In this document: piece after piece, positions 1 to 10,409 of the stretch
How the letters are laid out: each line of letters begins with the position of its first letter
Numbering within the stretch: the stretch's first letter is position 1
NCBI GenBank assembly: GCA_000349905.1
Contig: KB722739.1
Span: forward strand, 493,593 to 557,592
DNA length: 64,000 bases
Source of the DNA: Volvariella volvacea V23
Taxonomy: Eukaryota; Basidiomycota; Agaricomycetes; Agaricales; Pluteaceae
Reading direction: 5' to 3'
The notes under the pieces: model-generated
The model's database searches: none
Seen by the model: only the letters and a program-made list of their open reading frames with translations
What the model was told of the DNA's origin: nothing
Translations under genes and position numbers: made by a program

Positions 1-1094
1 TCGTGTCGAGATTGTGCTTCCAACGTATTGGTTTAGTTTCAGGTGATCATGAGTATTATGGCCAAGCTGCTGGGATCCAGGATAGTACCGCAGCGACAAT
101 GTCGACCCCCCGCGTTTCCACAGCTGACGCGCTGACGTTCCGATGGCATCCATATCAATTCAAACAGGGCGTCAACATCACACACGAGGACCGCCGCACC
201 GCACACTGTCTGTCAATCGGACGGCTACTCCCACTCAGTGTATTGCGTGTTAATCTGTCATCCAGCACGAACTCGTGCATCAAACGTACTTGGCTAAATT
301 GAAGCATGGTGCCAGTCTACCGGTGTATGATTCATGCCACTCTAATGCATGTATCCAGTGTTCCCGCGCTGCCTCCATTCCTCCACTGTAACTCTTTCTA
401 TTCTTCATGGGACGCTGGTATACAAAGCACAGAACTAGGGCATTCGTATCAAATGTTTCCGTGATTCTCTCCCTCGTGCCAAACCCGATCGCTTCGAGCC
501 TGCCCGTTTATCATTGGTTCTTGTTTCTCACACATGGTTTCGAATCTCACGTACCCTATGCCTCAGCCCCTTATCCGTCTTTATCAGCCTCATTAAAGCG
601 ACACGCAAGAGGGTGACATTGAATCTGTTTCGCTTTTTGGATTTACGCAAATACCTCAACAGTTTACGCTCTTCGGAGGCTAAGCATCCCCGAAGCCACT
701 ATCTGCTCTTCACCGCGCACCTTTGCAGCGCTCAATTCGAAACTAAAATGAGTCTTTGGTTCCACGATACATGCGCAACAGAGGAACTCATGGGTAACTC
801 TCTAACGCAGCGAGGCTCCACAAACATCATTGCACGTATATGGTTTCACTTTGTGCTGTCACCTTGCTGAAATGCTTTGGATAGAATCCGGCTGCAAGTG
901 ACATTCAAGCGCAAAGAATGCGTGCCCAGTCGGTGATGATCGCTTCATTTTCTATCACCTCCATGCTCACCGTGTTGTCTGGATACGCAGTTGTGCGATA
1001 GGTAAATGCAAATGCATGTCCTATATGGGCTTGGTTGTGGTTTCATCTCGCAGTGGGCTACCGGCAGGCCAACCATATGCGCGTGCGATTCATT
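1..1094. other. gene-free stretch
   Basis: I see no coding region, RNA gene or repeat here that I can support. The open frames are short, overlap on both strands and resemble no family I know. Confidence 0.4.
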
Positions 1095-1759
1095 TTATAC
1101 GAAGCGAGGTGTCATAGCTTCAGCACGACCCGTCACAATCGGGAAAAACTCGTTTGCGTTTCCATCTTCTCCCATCATGTCCAAAAGAGGATCAAAGACA
1201 GCCAAGATGTAGAAGGTGATCCAACAATCATCCTCATGATCAGTTTGACTGACTCTCTGCAGGTGGTGCAAGCACGTCTTGTTGTAAAATACTTCGTTCC
1301 TTTCCAAATCCTCTTGTGCCATGCTCCCTGCTGCGTCTCATTCCGCTTCTCCAGCTCCTCTGTCCTCGCCACTGGCCCATCTGTTCAAACCCCTTCTTGA
1401 TCGAAATAGATTGGGTACTCGACATTCAGCGGCTTGTCCCACCACAACCCATACGTGATCACGTTTAGACTGGCAAAAGCAAGGGTGATGAGCTCAATTT
1501 CGGTGAGGACAAGGCCTTGAGCATGGCGAGCGATGCATTGAGCGACAAACCAAGTTGTTTGGACGACGACGAGAGCCTGGGCAAGTAAATCTCCATTTCC
1601 GTGATCCTTGATCTCCTTCTCTGGGACATGTGGTATTTTGGCCCCGTTTATGTCCCCTTTTTTGCATAGTACCTTGTACGTCCAATTACTCTGACGTTGT
1701 ACTAGTCCTCTCATTTGCACAAAGAATCCACGGGTTCTTATCCACCCACGATCTTTCAC
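1095..1759 (-). pseudogene. decayed basidiomycete membrane-protein gene
   Basis: Two blocks match a widespread but uncharacterised Agaricomycete protein type that I know only from annotation. The first block (1759 to 1385) has the phrases RTRGFFVQMRGL, TTWFVAQCIARHAQGL, LTEIELITLAFASLN and YGLWWDKPLNV. The second block (1322 to 1095) has FDPLLDMMGEDG followed by a likely equivalent of the family's TFY segment. Between them an in-frame TGA (1387-1385) interrupts the phrase after FDQEG, and the second block lies in another frame. No clear N-terminal or C-terminal exons flank it. An undetected intron could explain the frame change but not the TGA. Function is unknown. I treat it as a relic. Confidence 0.5.
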
Positions 1760-2526
1760 GGATCAGCATCAGCGTGTTACATCTATTAGTTTACACTCAC
1801 CTTTAATCGTTTGTCCAACCATAACCCTAGTTCCGCCGATTGGGGTCTGATTGGGCGTCAAGATTGTGCTATCTGCTATACTTATCGTGTTGCAAAGCCA
1901 TCATGGTCTCTCGGGATTTACCGACCTCGTGAAGCCGACCAGGCTCACTGTTGTGTCTGACAACGGCAAACTCTGATCTCTGTTAATACTAGGCACGGCT
2001 TCCACGTATCTTGGCTGATGGACGGAAGTCAGGATTCCCGAGAGCAGCGCAGCCAGAAGGTCTACTACTGAGTTTGCGTGTACCTCGAGTGATAGCACTA
2101 GTCAGTTTCTAATATTGACATGCAGAAGTCAGGAGACTCGGAAAAGGCGCATATAGGCAACAAAAAGCTCACAAGAGCCGTGCAAAAGCAAGATCGCAAT
2201 GATGTCGAAGGTGTTTGGGTACTTGAGCGCCTAGTCTCTATTACGTTCAGAAGGACAAATATTCAAGGTAGTATTATGCCAGACGGCTGCATCTACATTC
2301 ACACATGAATTGATATCTCCCGTCAAGCTCGATGTCATGGTTGTTCATGAAAATTCATACCAACCGTAACACGCTCTTCCTACTAGTATTGTAGCGTCAT
2401 GCGCATATAGCACGGATCTTCTGGGAACCTTCAAAGGGCTTGTCGATATTAAAGCCGAGGGGTGGATCAGAACTGGGTGTGCAAATGAGCGCAGACGGTA
2501 TACGCGTACTTGACGCGGTTCTTCAA
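1760..2526. other. gene-free stretch before the first gap
   Basis: No supported gene. The short frame that enters the gap at 2440-2526 does not resemble the retroelement on the other side, so the two contig ends need not be adjacent in the genome. Confidence 0.35.
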
Positions 2527-2626
2527 NNNNNNNNNNNNNNNNNNNNNNNNNNNNNNNNNNNNNNNNNNNNNNNNNNNNNNNNNNNNNNNNNNNNNNNNNN
2601 NNNNNNNNNNNNNNNNNNNNNNNNNN
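2527..2626. other. assembly gap (100 N)
   Basis: A run of exactly 100 N. The real distance is unknown. Confidence 0.98.
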
Positions 2627-4854
2627 TAGGGTCTACAGTACGTGGTGCTTCTGGTTTCAGTTCTACTGGGCTATCTTCGCTTTCCAATCCTATGCCCGCC
2701 TCTTCCTCTACCATACGATATTTACCTGCAGATACGAGAAATTCTACCTCTTTTTCCACTTACATCAAGAGTGATTTTAAGGAATTCCCAACGGAAATGT
2801 TAATTGACAGTGGGGCTACCATCTTGCTAGTCTCAGAGGAGTTTGTGAAGGCTAACAGCCTGAAGATCAATAAAACCTCTACTACTACTCTGCTATGGAA
2901 TGCCAATGGATCACTCAATTCGCACATCACCCACTCTCTTCCCCTCTCTTTATTTCTCGATGGACAGTTCATTCCTTTTTCCTTCTATGTTGCCAGAATC
3001 CTTATGCACACCTCCTTCTTCCTTGGACATGATTTTTTAATTAAATTCAACCCTACGATAGACTGGCAGATGGGTCAAATCTCATCTGTCCATATACCAC
3101 TACTGTCCTCACTCCCGGACTACGAAAAGGGAGATCAAGTTATCAGAGTTGACCTAGAATCGTGGGCTGTTCGACAGGTCACTACTGAATCTACTTCTTC
3201 CCCACCATCATTCGAGGATACCCTTACTCCCATCCGCACCCTCGATATTCTGGAAGAATACCGTGAATTCTTCCCAGTTTTTGAAAAAGAAGGCTTTAAC
3301 CAACTTCCTCGACACAGCCCTCATGACCACACAATTGAGCTTATCCCAGGCTCCAAACTCCGAAATTGCAAGGTCTATAACCTCTCCACTCCCGAACAAA
3401 AGGCTCTTGAAGAATTTCTAAAAAAGAACCTTAAAACAGGGAGGATCCGACCATCCAAATCCCCTATGGCGTCACCTTTTTTCTTCATCAAGAAAAAAGA
3501 CAGCAGCTTAAGACCAGTACAGGATTATTGGTACCTCAATTCTATTACTATTAAGAACCGATATCCCCTTCCCTTGATTTCAGAAATAATCAACAAACTC
3601 AAGGAAGCTACCGTCTTTACCAAATTTGATGTCCGATAGAGATACAACAACATTCGGATCAAAGAGGGCAACGAGTGGAAGGCAGCCTTCCGCACTAATA
3701 TGAGACTCTATGAACCCCTGGTCATGTTCTTTGGCCTCACCAACTCCCCTGCCACCTTCCAATCAATTATAAATGACATATTTAGAGAGGAAATAGAGCA
3801 AGGATTCGTCATCGTCTACATAGACGATATTCTTGTCTTCTCCGAATCAGTGGAAGAACACCAAGAACATGTCATGAGAGTCCTCTGCAAATTAAGGAAC
3901 AACAATTTATTCCTAAAGCCCAGTAAATGCGAATTCCACAAAACCACTATCCCTTACCTCGGATTCGTATTAGGCCAAGGGAAAATTTCCATGGAACGCG
4001 AAAAGGTCAATGCAGTTCACAAATGGCCAACTCCTACCACCAAGAAACAACTCCAGTCCTTCCTCAGGTTTATCAACTTTTATCAACATTTTATCCCCCG
4101 CTTTGCCCACATCTCCAACCCATTAACTTATTTAATGGGCAAGCACCCCTGGAACTGGACCCCTGAATGCCAACAAGCATTTGATACCCTCAAGGAGACA
4201 TTGGCCAATGCCTCCGACCTATTCCTACCCCAAGACCATGGGAAATGGCACCTGGAAACGGACGCCTCCGACTATGCACTCGGTGCCATCCTGTACCAAT
4301 ATCAGGACTACCCCAATCACAGCTTAATCCCTCACCCTGTTGCCTATCTTTTCAAGACCATGTTACCAGCAGAACGCAATTACCCCATTTATGACAAAGA
4401 AATGCTGGCAATCATGATCACATTAAAAGAATGGAGACATTTCTTAATAGGCACAGAAGAATCGTTTGAAATCTGGTCAGACTACGACAACATCAAATAT
4501 TATCGTCAGTTTTAAGATTTAAATTGATGATAAGCCCGATGGGTCACAACAATGGCCAAGTACAATTTCACTCTTCATCATTTGGCAGGCAAGTTAAATA
4601 TTGCTGCCAACGCTTTATCTCACCACACAGACCATTTTCCTCTTCAACCTGAAAATCAACAAGTAACCTTGCTCAAAGAAGAATGGTTCCGACATACTCC
4701 TCTCTCTACCACAGAACCCCTTGACTTACACAACCTCCCCCAAATCACCAACCAGGATAACAAACAGGCCAACCCCCTTAGATCAACCCTGGAATCCTTA
4801 CCAGCAATTCCCCCAATGTTGTGGAAAAAGCGAATGCTCAGATTCTATTCCCAA
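2627..4854 (+). pseudogene. element 1 pol (protease-RT-RNase H), broken
   Basis: An aspartic protease site (LIDSGATILLVSEEF, near 2800-2845) is followed by reverse transcriptase with [20 protein letters not shown], the MFFGLTNSPATFQ block and the catalytic YIDDILVF (near 3815-3840). RNase H has ETDASDYALGAIL and YPIYDKEMLAI. The frame is broken by TAG at 3637-3639, where relatives in this window have the tryptophan of RWGYNN. It is broken again by four stops within 21 nt (TAA 4513, TGA 4525, TGA 4528, TAA 4531), where relatives have Q, P or R, R and Q. All fit C-to-T or G-to-A change. The last part (4552-4854) has the HHLAGKLNIAANALSHH signature that follows RNase H. Confidence 0.85.
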
Positions 4855-5573
4855 GCGAAGAATAGTAAGTAAGGGTGTAAGTGAAGAGGCTAGCTCGTAT
4901 GCTTACCTATTCCCAAGCGAAGAATCTTTAAAGCTGGGGAATAGGTGGCAAGAGCAGTACGGTATATATACTACTCGAAGATAAATAAAGGTAAATAAAG
5001 GGATATAATCTCCTGGGTGAGGAGAAGTGGGGGGGTAAGAATGAAAGTAACAAAGTGGGAGTTCTGAGCGAAGAGTGTAGCGCACAGACCAGGGGACGCG
5101 TAAGCTGAGTCGGCATGTACGCGTAAGCCCGTGTCATGCGCAGTCAATGTGGGAAGGGACGGAGTCATACGAAGTCATAATCGATCTTCTGACTTGACAC
5201 ATGTTCATCTAGAACAAGATCGAATCATCGGATGCAGTAAGGAACAAAGGGTATACCATAAGGAGGACACGGGGATGGGGAAGGTGAGATGGGAGATCGT
5301 AGATGAGGGTATAGGGTATGGGTAATCGGATGTATGTAGGTGATGATGATGAGTAAAAGGGAAAATGGGGTAATGTGTATTATGTATCGAAGATATAACG
5401 AAAAGGGTGTATCGGAAAAAAGGAAAAGCGAAATGAAAATGAAATGATAGAGACGCTTGGTGGGCGTCAATGTGGGTGTGAACGCTGGGTGAGCGCTTGT
5501 TGATGGGATGTAGACGCTTGGTGGGCGTCAAAGTATTGGGCGTTTATGTTGAGGGCTCTTACGAGCCCTGACA
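4855..5573 (-). repeat. solo LTR (family L2) inside element 1
   Basis: Read on the minus strand it starts with TGTCAGGGCTCGTAAGAGCC, a typical LTR start that contains its own inverted repeat (GGGCTC/GAGCCC). CCCAA at 4850-4854 and 5574-5578 is a probable target-site duplication. A diverged copy lies at 19202-19890. Inside are a TATATA run near 4962-4970, a 10-bp perfect stem (4905-4914 with 4937-4946) and two ACGCGTAAGC boxes (5096 and 5119). The other end reads ...TTCTTCGC rather than ending in CA, so that boundary is less certain. Confidence 0.7.
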
Positions 5574-5578
5574 CCCAA

Positions 5579-5695
5579 CCATCATCAACATCAAGGAACT
5601 AATTGAGCAGGTTATCCAAGCTCAGACCATGCACCCAGCCCCCACCAGAGGCTGCACCCTTCAAAACGGTGTTTGGCTAATGTCAGGAATCACGC
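5579..5695 (+). pseudogene. element 1 pol, short downstream piece
   Basis: One frame reads KELIEQVIQAQ and then TLQNGVWLMSG, the kind of stretch that precedes the integrase zinc finger in gypsy polyproteins. It is open back across the solo-LTR insertion site if the LTR and one CCCAA are ignored. It stops at 5695, where the LTR of element A starts. Confidence 0.45.
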
Positions 5696-5842
5696 TGTTA
5701 CGACGGTTAGAATCCGTCAAATTAGCTTGTGTGTTCTCGGACTATCGTCTCGCTTCCAAACTTTCTATCAGGACTCAGTTTCATTTCAAGTAGTTACAAC
5801 CATTTTCAGTAACTACAAAAGCTTTCCTCCATATAGTAATAT

Positions 5843-5893
5843 ACGCGTGTACAGCTTATGTGTCCATAGATTACGCGTCCATAGCTTACGCGT
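5843..5893 (+). promoter_or_regulatory. ACGCGT tandem array in LTR U3
   Basis: Units of about 15 bp carry ACGCGT at 5843, 5873 and 5888, that is 30 and 15 bp apart, roughly 50-100 bp upstream of the TATA box. ACGCGT is the MCB element bound by MBF at G1/S in yeasts. Its use here is inference. Confidence 0.5.
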
Positions 5894-5942
5894 ACATATG
5901 ACTCGAACATTTCATTTCCTTCTTAGTCAAGCACCTAAACAG

Positions 5943-5950
5943 TATAAATA
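5943..5950 (+). promoter_or_regulatory. TATA box of LTR A
   Basis: TATAAATA, conserved as TATAAATAC in both LTRs of element B (complement of 10644-10651 and 17952-17959). Confidence 0.7.
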
Positions 5951-6183
5951 CCTCTCCGCTTTAGCATAATCTTTAGCTTGACCTCCTGTTCTCTCCCTTG
6001 TATCTGCCTCGTACTTCGCTGTGCGAATCACATCTCGACTTACCTCATTAACGCCTTTGACGGATAATCGACTCAACGATTGTTGGCCTCAATCATTCTC
6101 GTCATCTTACTCGTTTTTAATCAAACGTACTTCAGTACCATTAGACTAAGAACGACGCGTTAAGGTAACGTCGTCGTAACATT

Positions 6184-6193
6184 AGGTCAAGCT
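6184..6193 (+). other. candidate self-priming PBS of element A
   Basis: AGGTCAAGCT begins 2 nt after the LTR end. It is the exact reverse complement of AGCTTGACCT at 5975-5984, which should lie at the 5' end of the element's RNA. No tRNA-like TGG primer site is seen. Tf1/sushi-type elements prime from their own RNA 5' end in this way. Confidence 0.6.
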
Positions 6194-6216
6194 CACAAAA
6201 CTAGACACCCACCGAG

Positions 6217-7563
6217 GTGAAATCTATCAAACTGGAACAAGGACAGTCAAGAAGAGTACCGGCATATCGAAGCCACACAGTAGTTCCACAAGAAGCCCAC
6301 CAATTTGAACCAAACGGAATATATCACCTAGAGAACAGGCCTATCTACTTCGAAACCGTATTACAAAGGTGGAGATTCGTGACATCAGGACAACCAGTAC
6401 CTTGAGAAAGATTTCAACAAGTAAAACGCACACAAGAAGGAGATCGTATAGCCCTAGGAAATAATGCACACCGGGAACTAGCATCACCAGTAGATCTAGA
6501 TCCAGACGATAACACTTTAACTCAAGAACAGATCGAAGCAGGACTCCTCCGATTGCAACAACCCAGTCCCACCCCGCGAGTCACCCAACCAAACACACCA
6601 GTAACCCAGGATCAAATAGCAGACGCCCAAACCAGAGAACCGTCTCCTCAACAAACACCATCTCCACTACCGCAACAACAAATGGCACAAGCCCAAGGAG
6701 CGAAAGAACTGAGGCTAGCAGCCCCAAAACCATTCACAGGGGACTTCAATCAAGCTGAAACGTTCATACTAGCATGTGAACTATATCTAACTGCTAATGA
6801 AGACACATACGATACCAAGGGAAAAAGAATCGCGTGAATTCTATCCCACATGCAGGGAGGAGCTGCGGAATCATGGAAAAACAACTTCATCAGGTCGCAT
6901 ATAAATGCACAACAACAACTAGCATTAGGAACAAAAGACAAATTATGGACGGCCTTCTGAGCCGCGTTCATCCCTGAAGACTTCATCATTAATCTACAAA
7001 GAAGACTAGAAGCCTTACGAATGAAACCCTGGCAATTAACGGAATACATTAATGAATTTCGCATGATCTTCCTTAGGATAGGAAACATACCGGCCGCAAC
7101 ACAAGTAGAGTTATTCACCAGAGGACTCTGGCTGATGTTAGGAGTCAAGTTTGCACAAAGAAATACGCTAGCCACATTGGACGAAGCCATCAATGCGGCG
7201 AGACAAGACTTTGCAGGACTAGAACGTGCTCGAGCATATTTTAGCAGTGGAAGAATTCCGTCCGATCTGTCTAACCCTATTGGGAACCACTCTATACCCA
7301 GCGATCCTAACGCCATGGACGTCGACGCCATATCCACAGGAAGACCTCAGCGCAAGAAAGGAGAATGTTACAAATGTGGAAAATACGGTCACTTTGCACG
7401 AGAATGCAGAAGTAAACCGCGAACAAGCTATAATCAACGAGAAGGAGGATCCAATAGAAACAATCAACCCTGGAACCAGAAAATCAAAGCCATCCTTGAT
7501 GAAGGAACAGAAGAGGAGAGAGCCACGTTCATAAATCAGATCTTAGAAAAAACGGATTTTTAA
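6217..7563 (+). pseudogene. element A gag, broken
   Basis: The capsid-like region has the phrases GDFNQAE, YINEFRMIFLRIGNIPAATQ and LFTRGLW. It is followed by a CCHC zinc knuckle, CYKCGKYGHFAREC (near 7366-7407), and a basic/Asn-rich tail ending ILEKTDF and a stop at 7561-7563. In-frame TGA codons at 6403, 6835 and 6958 break it. At 6835 element B has TGG (Trp), so this is a G-to-A change. The first in-frame start is not certain; the annotation begins at the conserved reading region after the PBS. Confidence 0.82.
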
Positions 7564-7568
7564 CAAGG

Positions 7569-10409
7569 ATGACTGAATCGGTCCCAGCATCATCCCAGTA
7601 CATAGCCCCTGTAATCACCACTACGTCAGACAAAGCAATACAAATTCCCATCTTACTGAAAGACAAACACGGGCGAGAGATCGAAGCACAAGCTCTAATT
7701 GATTCAGGAGCAACAGGAAACTTTATAAATTCAAGATTTTGTAATCTACGGAATATCCAAACCAACAAGAACAGCAGCGAGATCAAAGTATATAACGCCG
7801 ACGGGTCGGCCAACAAAACTGGAAGTATAGTAAAAGGAATAACCACACGAATATGCTCACCCGATGGAACCAATATAGAAATCACTAGATTATGGGAAAC
7901 AGCCTTAGGAAAAGAAGAGGTTATCTTAGGATATCCATGGTTACGTCAAACCAAACCACAGATAAATTGGGAAAAAGGAACTATCAACTTCGAAACAAAT
8001 AGGTTCATACAAGAAATGACGACTACTACAACTATAAAGAAAATAGAAACGAACACTTTGCCCGCATATTGTCAACCATTCTCAGAACGATTCGAAAAAA
8101 AAGCATCTGAAAGGTTACCTGAACGACGAAAATGGGATCATCCTATAGACCTCAAACCCAACTTCATACCAAAGGATTGTAAAATATACCCACTACCTCC
8201 ACTACACCAGAATGAACTAGATGCCTTCCTCACAGAAAATTTACGAAAAGGATATATAAGACCAAGTCAATCACCAATGGCCTCCCCATTTTTCTTCATC
8301 GGAAAGAAAGACGGAGGACTGAGACCTTGCCAAGACTATAGAAAGCTCAACGAAGGGACAATCAAGAATCGCTACCCACTACCACTTATATCGGAATTAG
8401 TTGATAAATTGAAGGGAGCTAAATATTTCACAAAACTCGACTTACGATGGGGATATAATAACGTTCGGATTAAAGAAGGAGATGAATGGAAAGCTGCATT
8501 CAAAACCAACAAAGGATTATTCGAACCAACGGTCCTCTTCTTTGGCCTATGCAACGCCCTGGCTACATTCCAACAAATGATGAACGACATCCTGAAGGAT
8601 ATGATTGATGAAGAAATACTCGTAGTATACATGGACGACATCCTACTATTCGCAAAAGACAAAACGACCCTCCGAGAAAACACCATACGTCTTCTCAAAA
8701 GGCTCGTTAAACACGATCTATTCCTTAAACCCGAAAAATGTAGCTTCGAACAAGAAGAGATCGAGTTCTTGGGAATGATCATCAAGGAAGGACAAGTAGA
8801 AATGGACCAATGAAAACTTGAGGGAATCCAACAATGGCCAAAACCGAAAAACGTGAAAGAAGTACACGCGTTTCTAGGGTTCTGCAACTTCTATCGAAGA
8901 TTCATAACACACTACACTGAAGTAGCCAAACCACTCCATAACCTCACAAAGAAAGACCTATCCTTCCAATGGGGGATCGAACAACAGAAAGCCTTCGAAA
9001 CCCTTAAAAACCTATTCCTAAGTAAACCCATTTTACTAGCCCCCGACACCAACAAACCATTCCTAGTCAAGACGGATGCATCTAAAGTAGCAACTGGAGG
9101 AGTACTCAAACAACAAGACTCTAACGGAGATTGGCATCCAGTCGCATACCTCTCGCAATCATTAGACCCGGCACAAAGCAACTACCAAATCTATGACCGA
9201 GAACTCCTAGCTATCATACGCGCCCTACAGGCATGGAGACAATATCTGTTAGGAAATCAACACACCACGACAATATATTGCGACCATCGGAACCTTACAT
9301 ACTATAGAGAGCCGCAAAAATTGACACCCCGACAAGCCCGCTGGCAGTTAGAACTCTCACAATTCGACGTGCGGCTGATACATAAACCAGGCAAAACACT
9401 AATAATGGCAGACGCATTATCTAGACGGTCCGACCTAAACACGCCCAAGTCCACTGAAAAAACAACAGTATTGCCACCATCCGTCTTCGTCAGTAAAATA
9501 GACACCAGTATGGCAGAAGAGATAAAAAAAGCCCCAGTTCAAGATGACAAGATACGCCAAATCATCGAAGGGCTAATAGGAAAATCGCCGCTACCCCAAC
9601 ACGTCAGGAGGGAAGATTGGACAACAAACGAAGGGCTATTGTATTACCAGGGATGCTGTTACGTACCTGATCATCAAACCCTAAGACAAACTATTATCAA
9701 AGCCACACATGATACTCCCACCATAGCACATCCAGGACTATTACAGACCCTCATCATTCTTCGAAGGTACTATTGGTGGCCAGGAATGTACACGATGGTA
9801 AAAAAGTACGTCGAGGGATGTGCCCCATGCCAACAAATGAAGATCAATACACATCCAACAAAACCCCTCCTAATACCAGTCCAACCGCTAGCGGACGACC
9901 GACCATTCGCAACCATCACAATGGACTTTATCACCGACTTACCCAAATCACGAGGGTTCAACGCCCTTCTTGTCATCATAGATCATGGAGGTACTAAAGG
10001 GATGATCATTAACCCTTGCAGAAAGGACATCACTGCAGAAGAAACGGCGGAGTTAATACATAATTCCATATATCGAAGATTCGGGCTACCACGAAAAATC
10101 ATATCTGACAGAGGAACACAATTCGCAGCACAAGTATTCCAAGAATGGCAGAAACTAATGGACACGAAGACGGCCCTTAGTACCACGTATCACCCACAAA
10201 CGGATGGAGAAACTGAACGAATGAACCAGGAAATCGAAACCTATCTAAGGATATATTGCGGCAATTTCCCCAAGGAATGGGCAACTCCCCATCACATCAC
10301 AAACCTAGAGTTTTCCCACAACTTCTGAACCCCGAATGCCAGGAACGAATCACCCTTCTACCTCATGATGGGGTATCACCCAAAAGCTATACCCAAACAC
10401 CCTGAACCC
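7569..10409 (+). pseudogene. element A pol, broken and truncated
   Basis: Pol lies in the -1 frame relative to gag and its first ATG is 5 nt past the gag stop. The frame is also open through the gag end. Protease: [14 protein letters not shown] (near 7695-7735). [51 protein letters not shown] (near 8630). RNase [26 protein letters not shown]. Integrase: zinc finger with HPGLLQTL and C-x2-C (CAPCQQM), then core with TMDFITDLP, ISDRGTQFAA and YHPQTDGETERMNQE. Stops: TGA at 8811-8813 (B has CGT) and TGA at 10326-10328 (B has CGA). It ends at 10409. Confidence 0.88.

Larger units (their letters stand above)
2627..5695 (+). mobile_element. element 1: Ty3/gypsy retrotransposon remnant
   Basis: The 5' end is lost in the gap and the 3' end is cut at 5696 by insertion of element A. 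The body is pol, in the order protease, reverse transcriptase and RNase H (2627-4854), followed by a short stretch before the integrase (5579-5695). A 719-bp solo LTR (4855-5573) interrupts it, flanked by CCCAA on both sides. In one frame the sequence reads open across the empty site. No LTR of element 1 itself is visible. Confidence 0.8.
5696..6181 (+). repeat. 5' LTR of element A (family L1)
   Basis: It starts TGTTACGACGG and ends CGTCGTCGTAACA, a TG...CA LTR with extended inverted ends. It is the reverse complement of the LTRs at 10410-10915 and 17718-18194. It contains three ACGCGT boxes (5843, 5873, 5888), a TATAAATA box (5943-5950) and, about 30 nt downstream, the presumed transcript start region with AGCTTGACCT (5975-5984). 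Confidence 0.88.
5696..10409 (+). mobile_element. element A: Ty3/gypsy chromovirus-type, 3'-truncated
   Basis: It has a full 5' LTR, self-primer site, gag, and pol through protease, RT, RNase H and most of the integrase. It ends abruptly at 10409, where an antisense LTR of the same family (element B) begins. The missing part would have held the integrase C-terminus, chromodomain, ORF3 and 3' LTR, judging from B. It sits inside the pol of element 1. Several nonsense codons inactivate it. Confidence 0.88.

Noticed and set aside
6182..6200. tRNA-primed PBS after the LTR of element A
   Set aside because: The sequence does not begin with the TGG expected opposite a tRNA CCA end, and the self-complementary option is exact in both copies.
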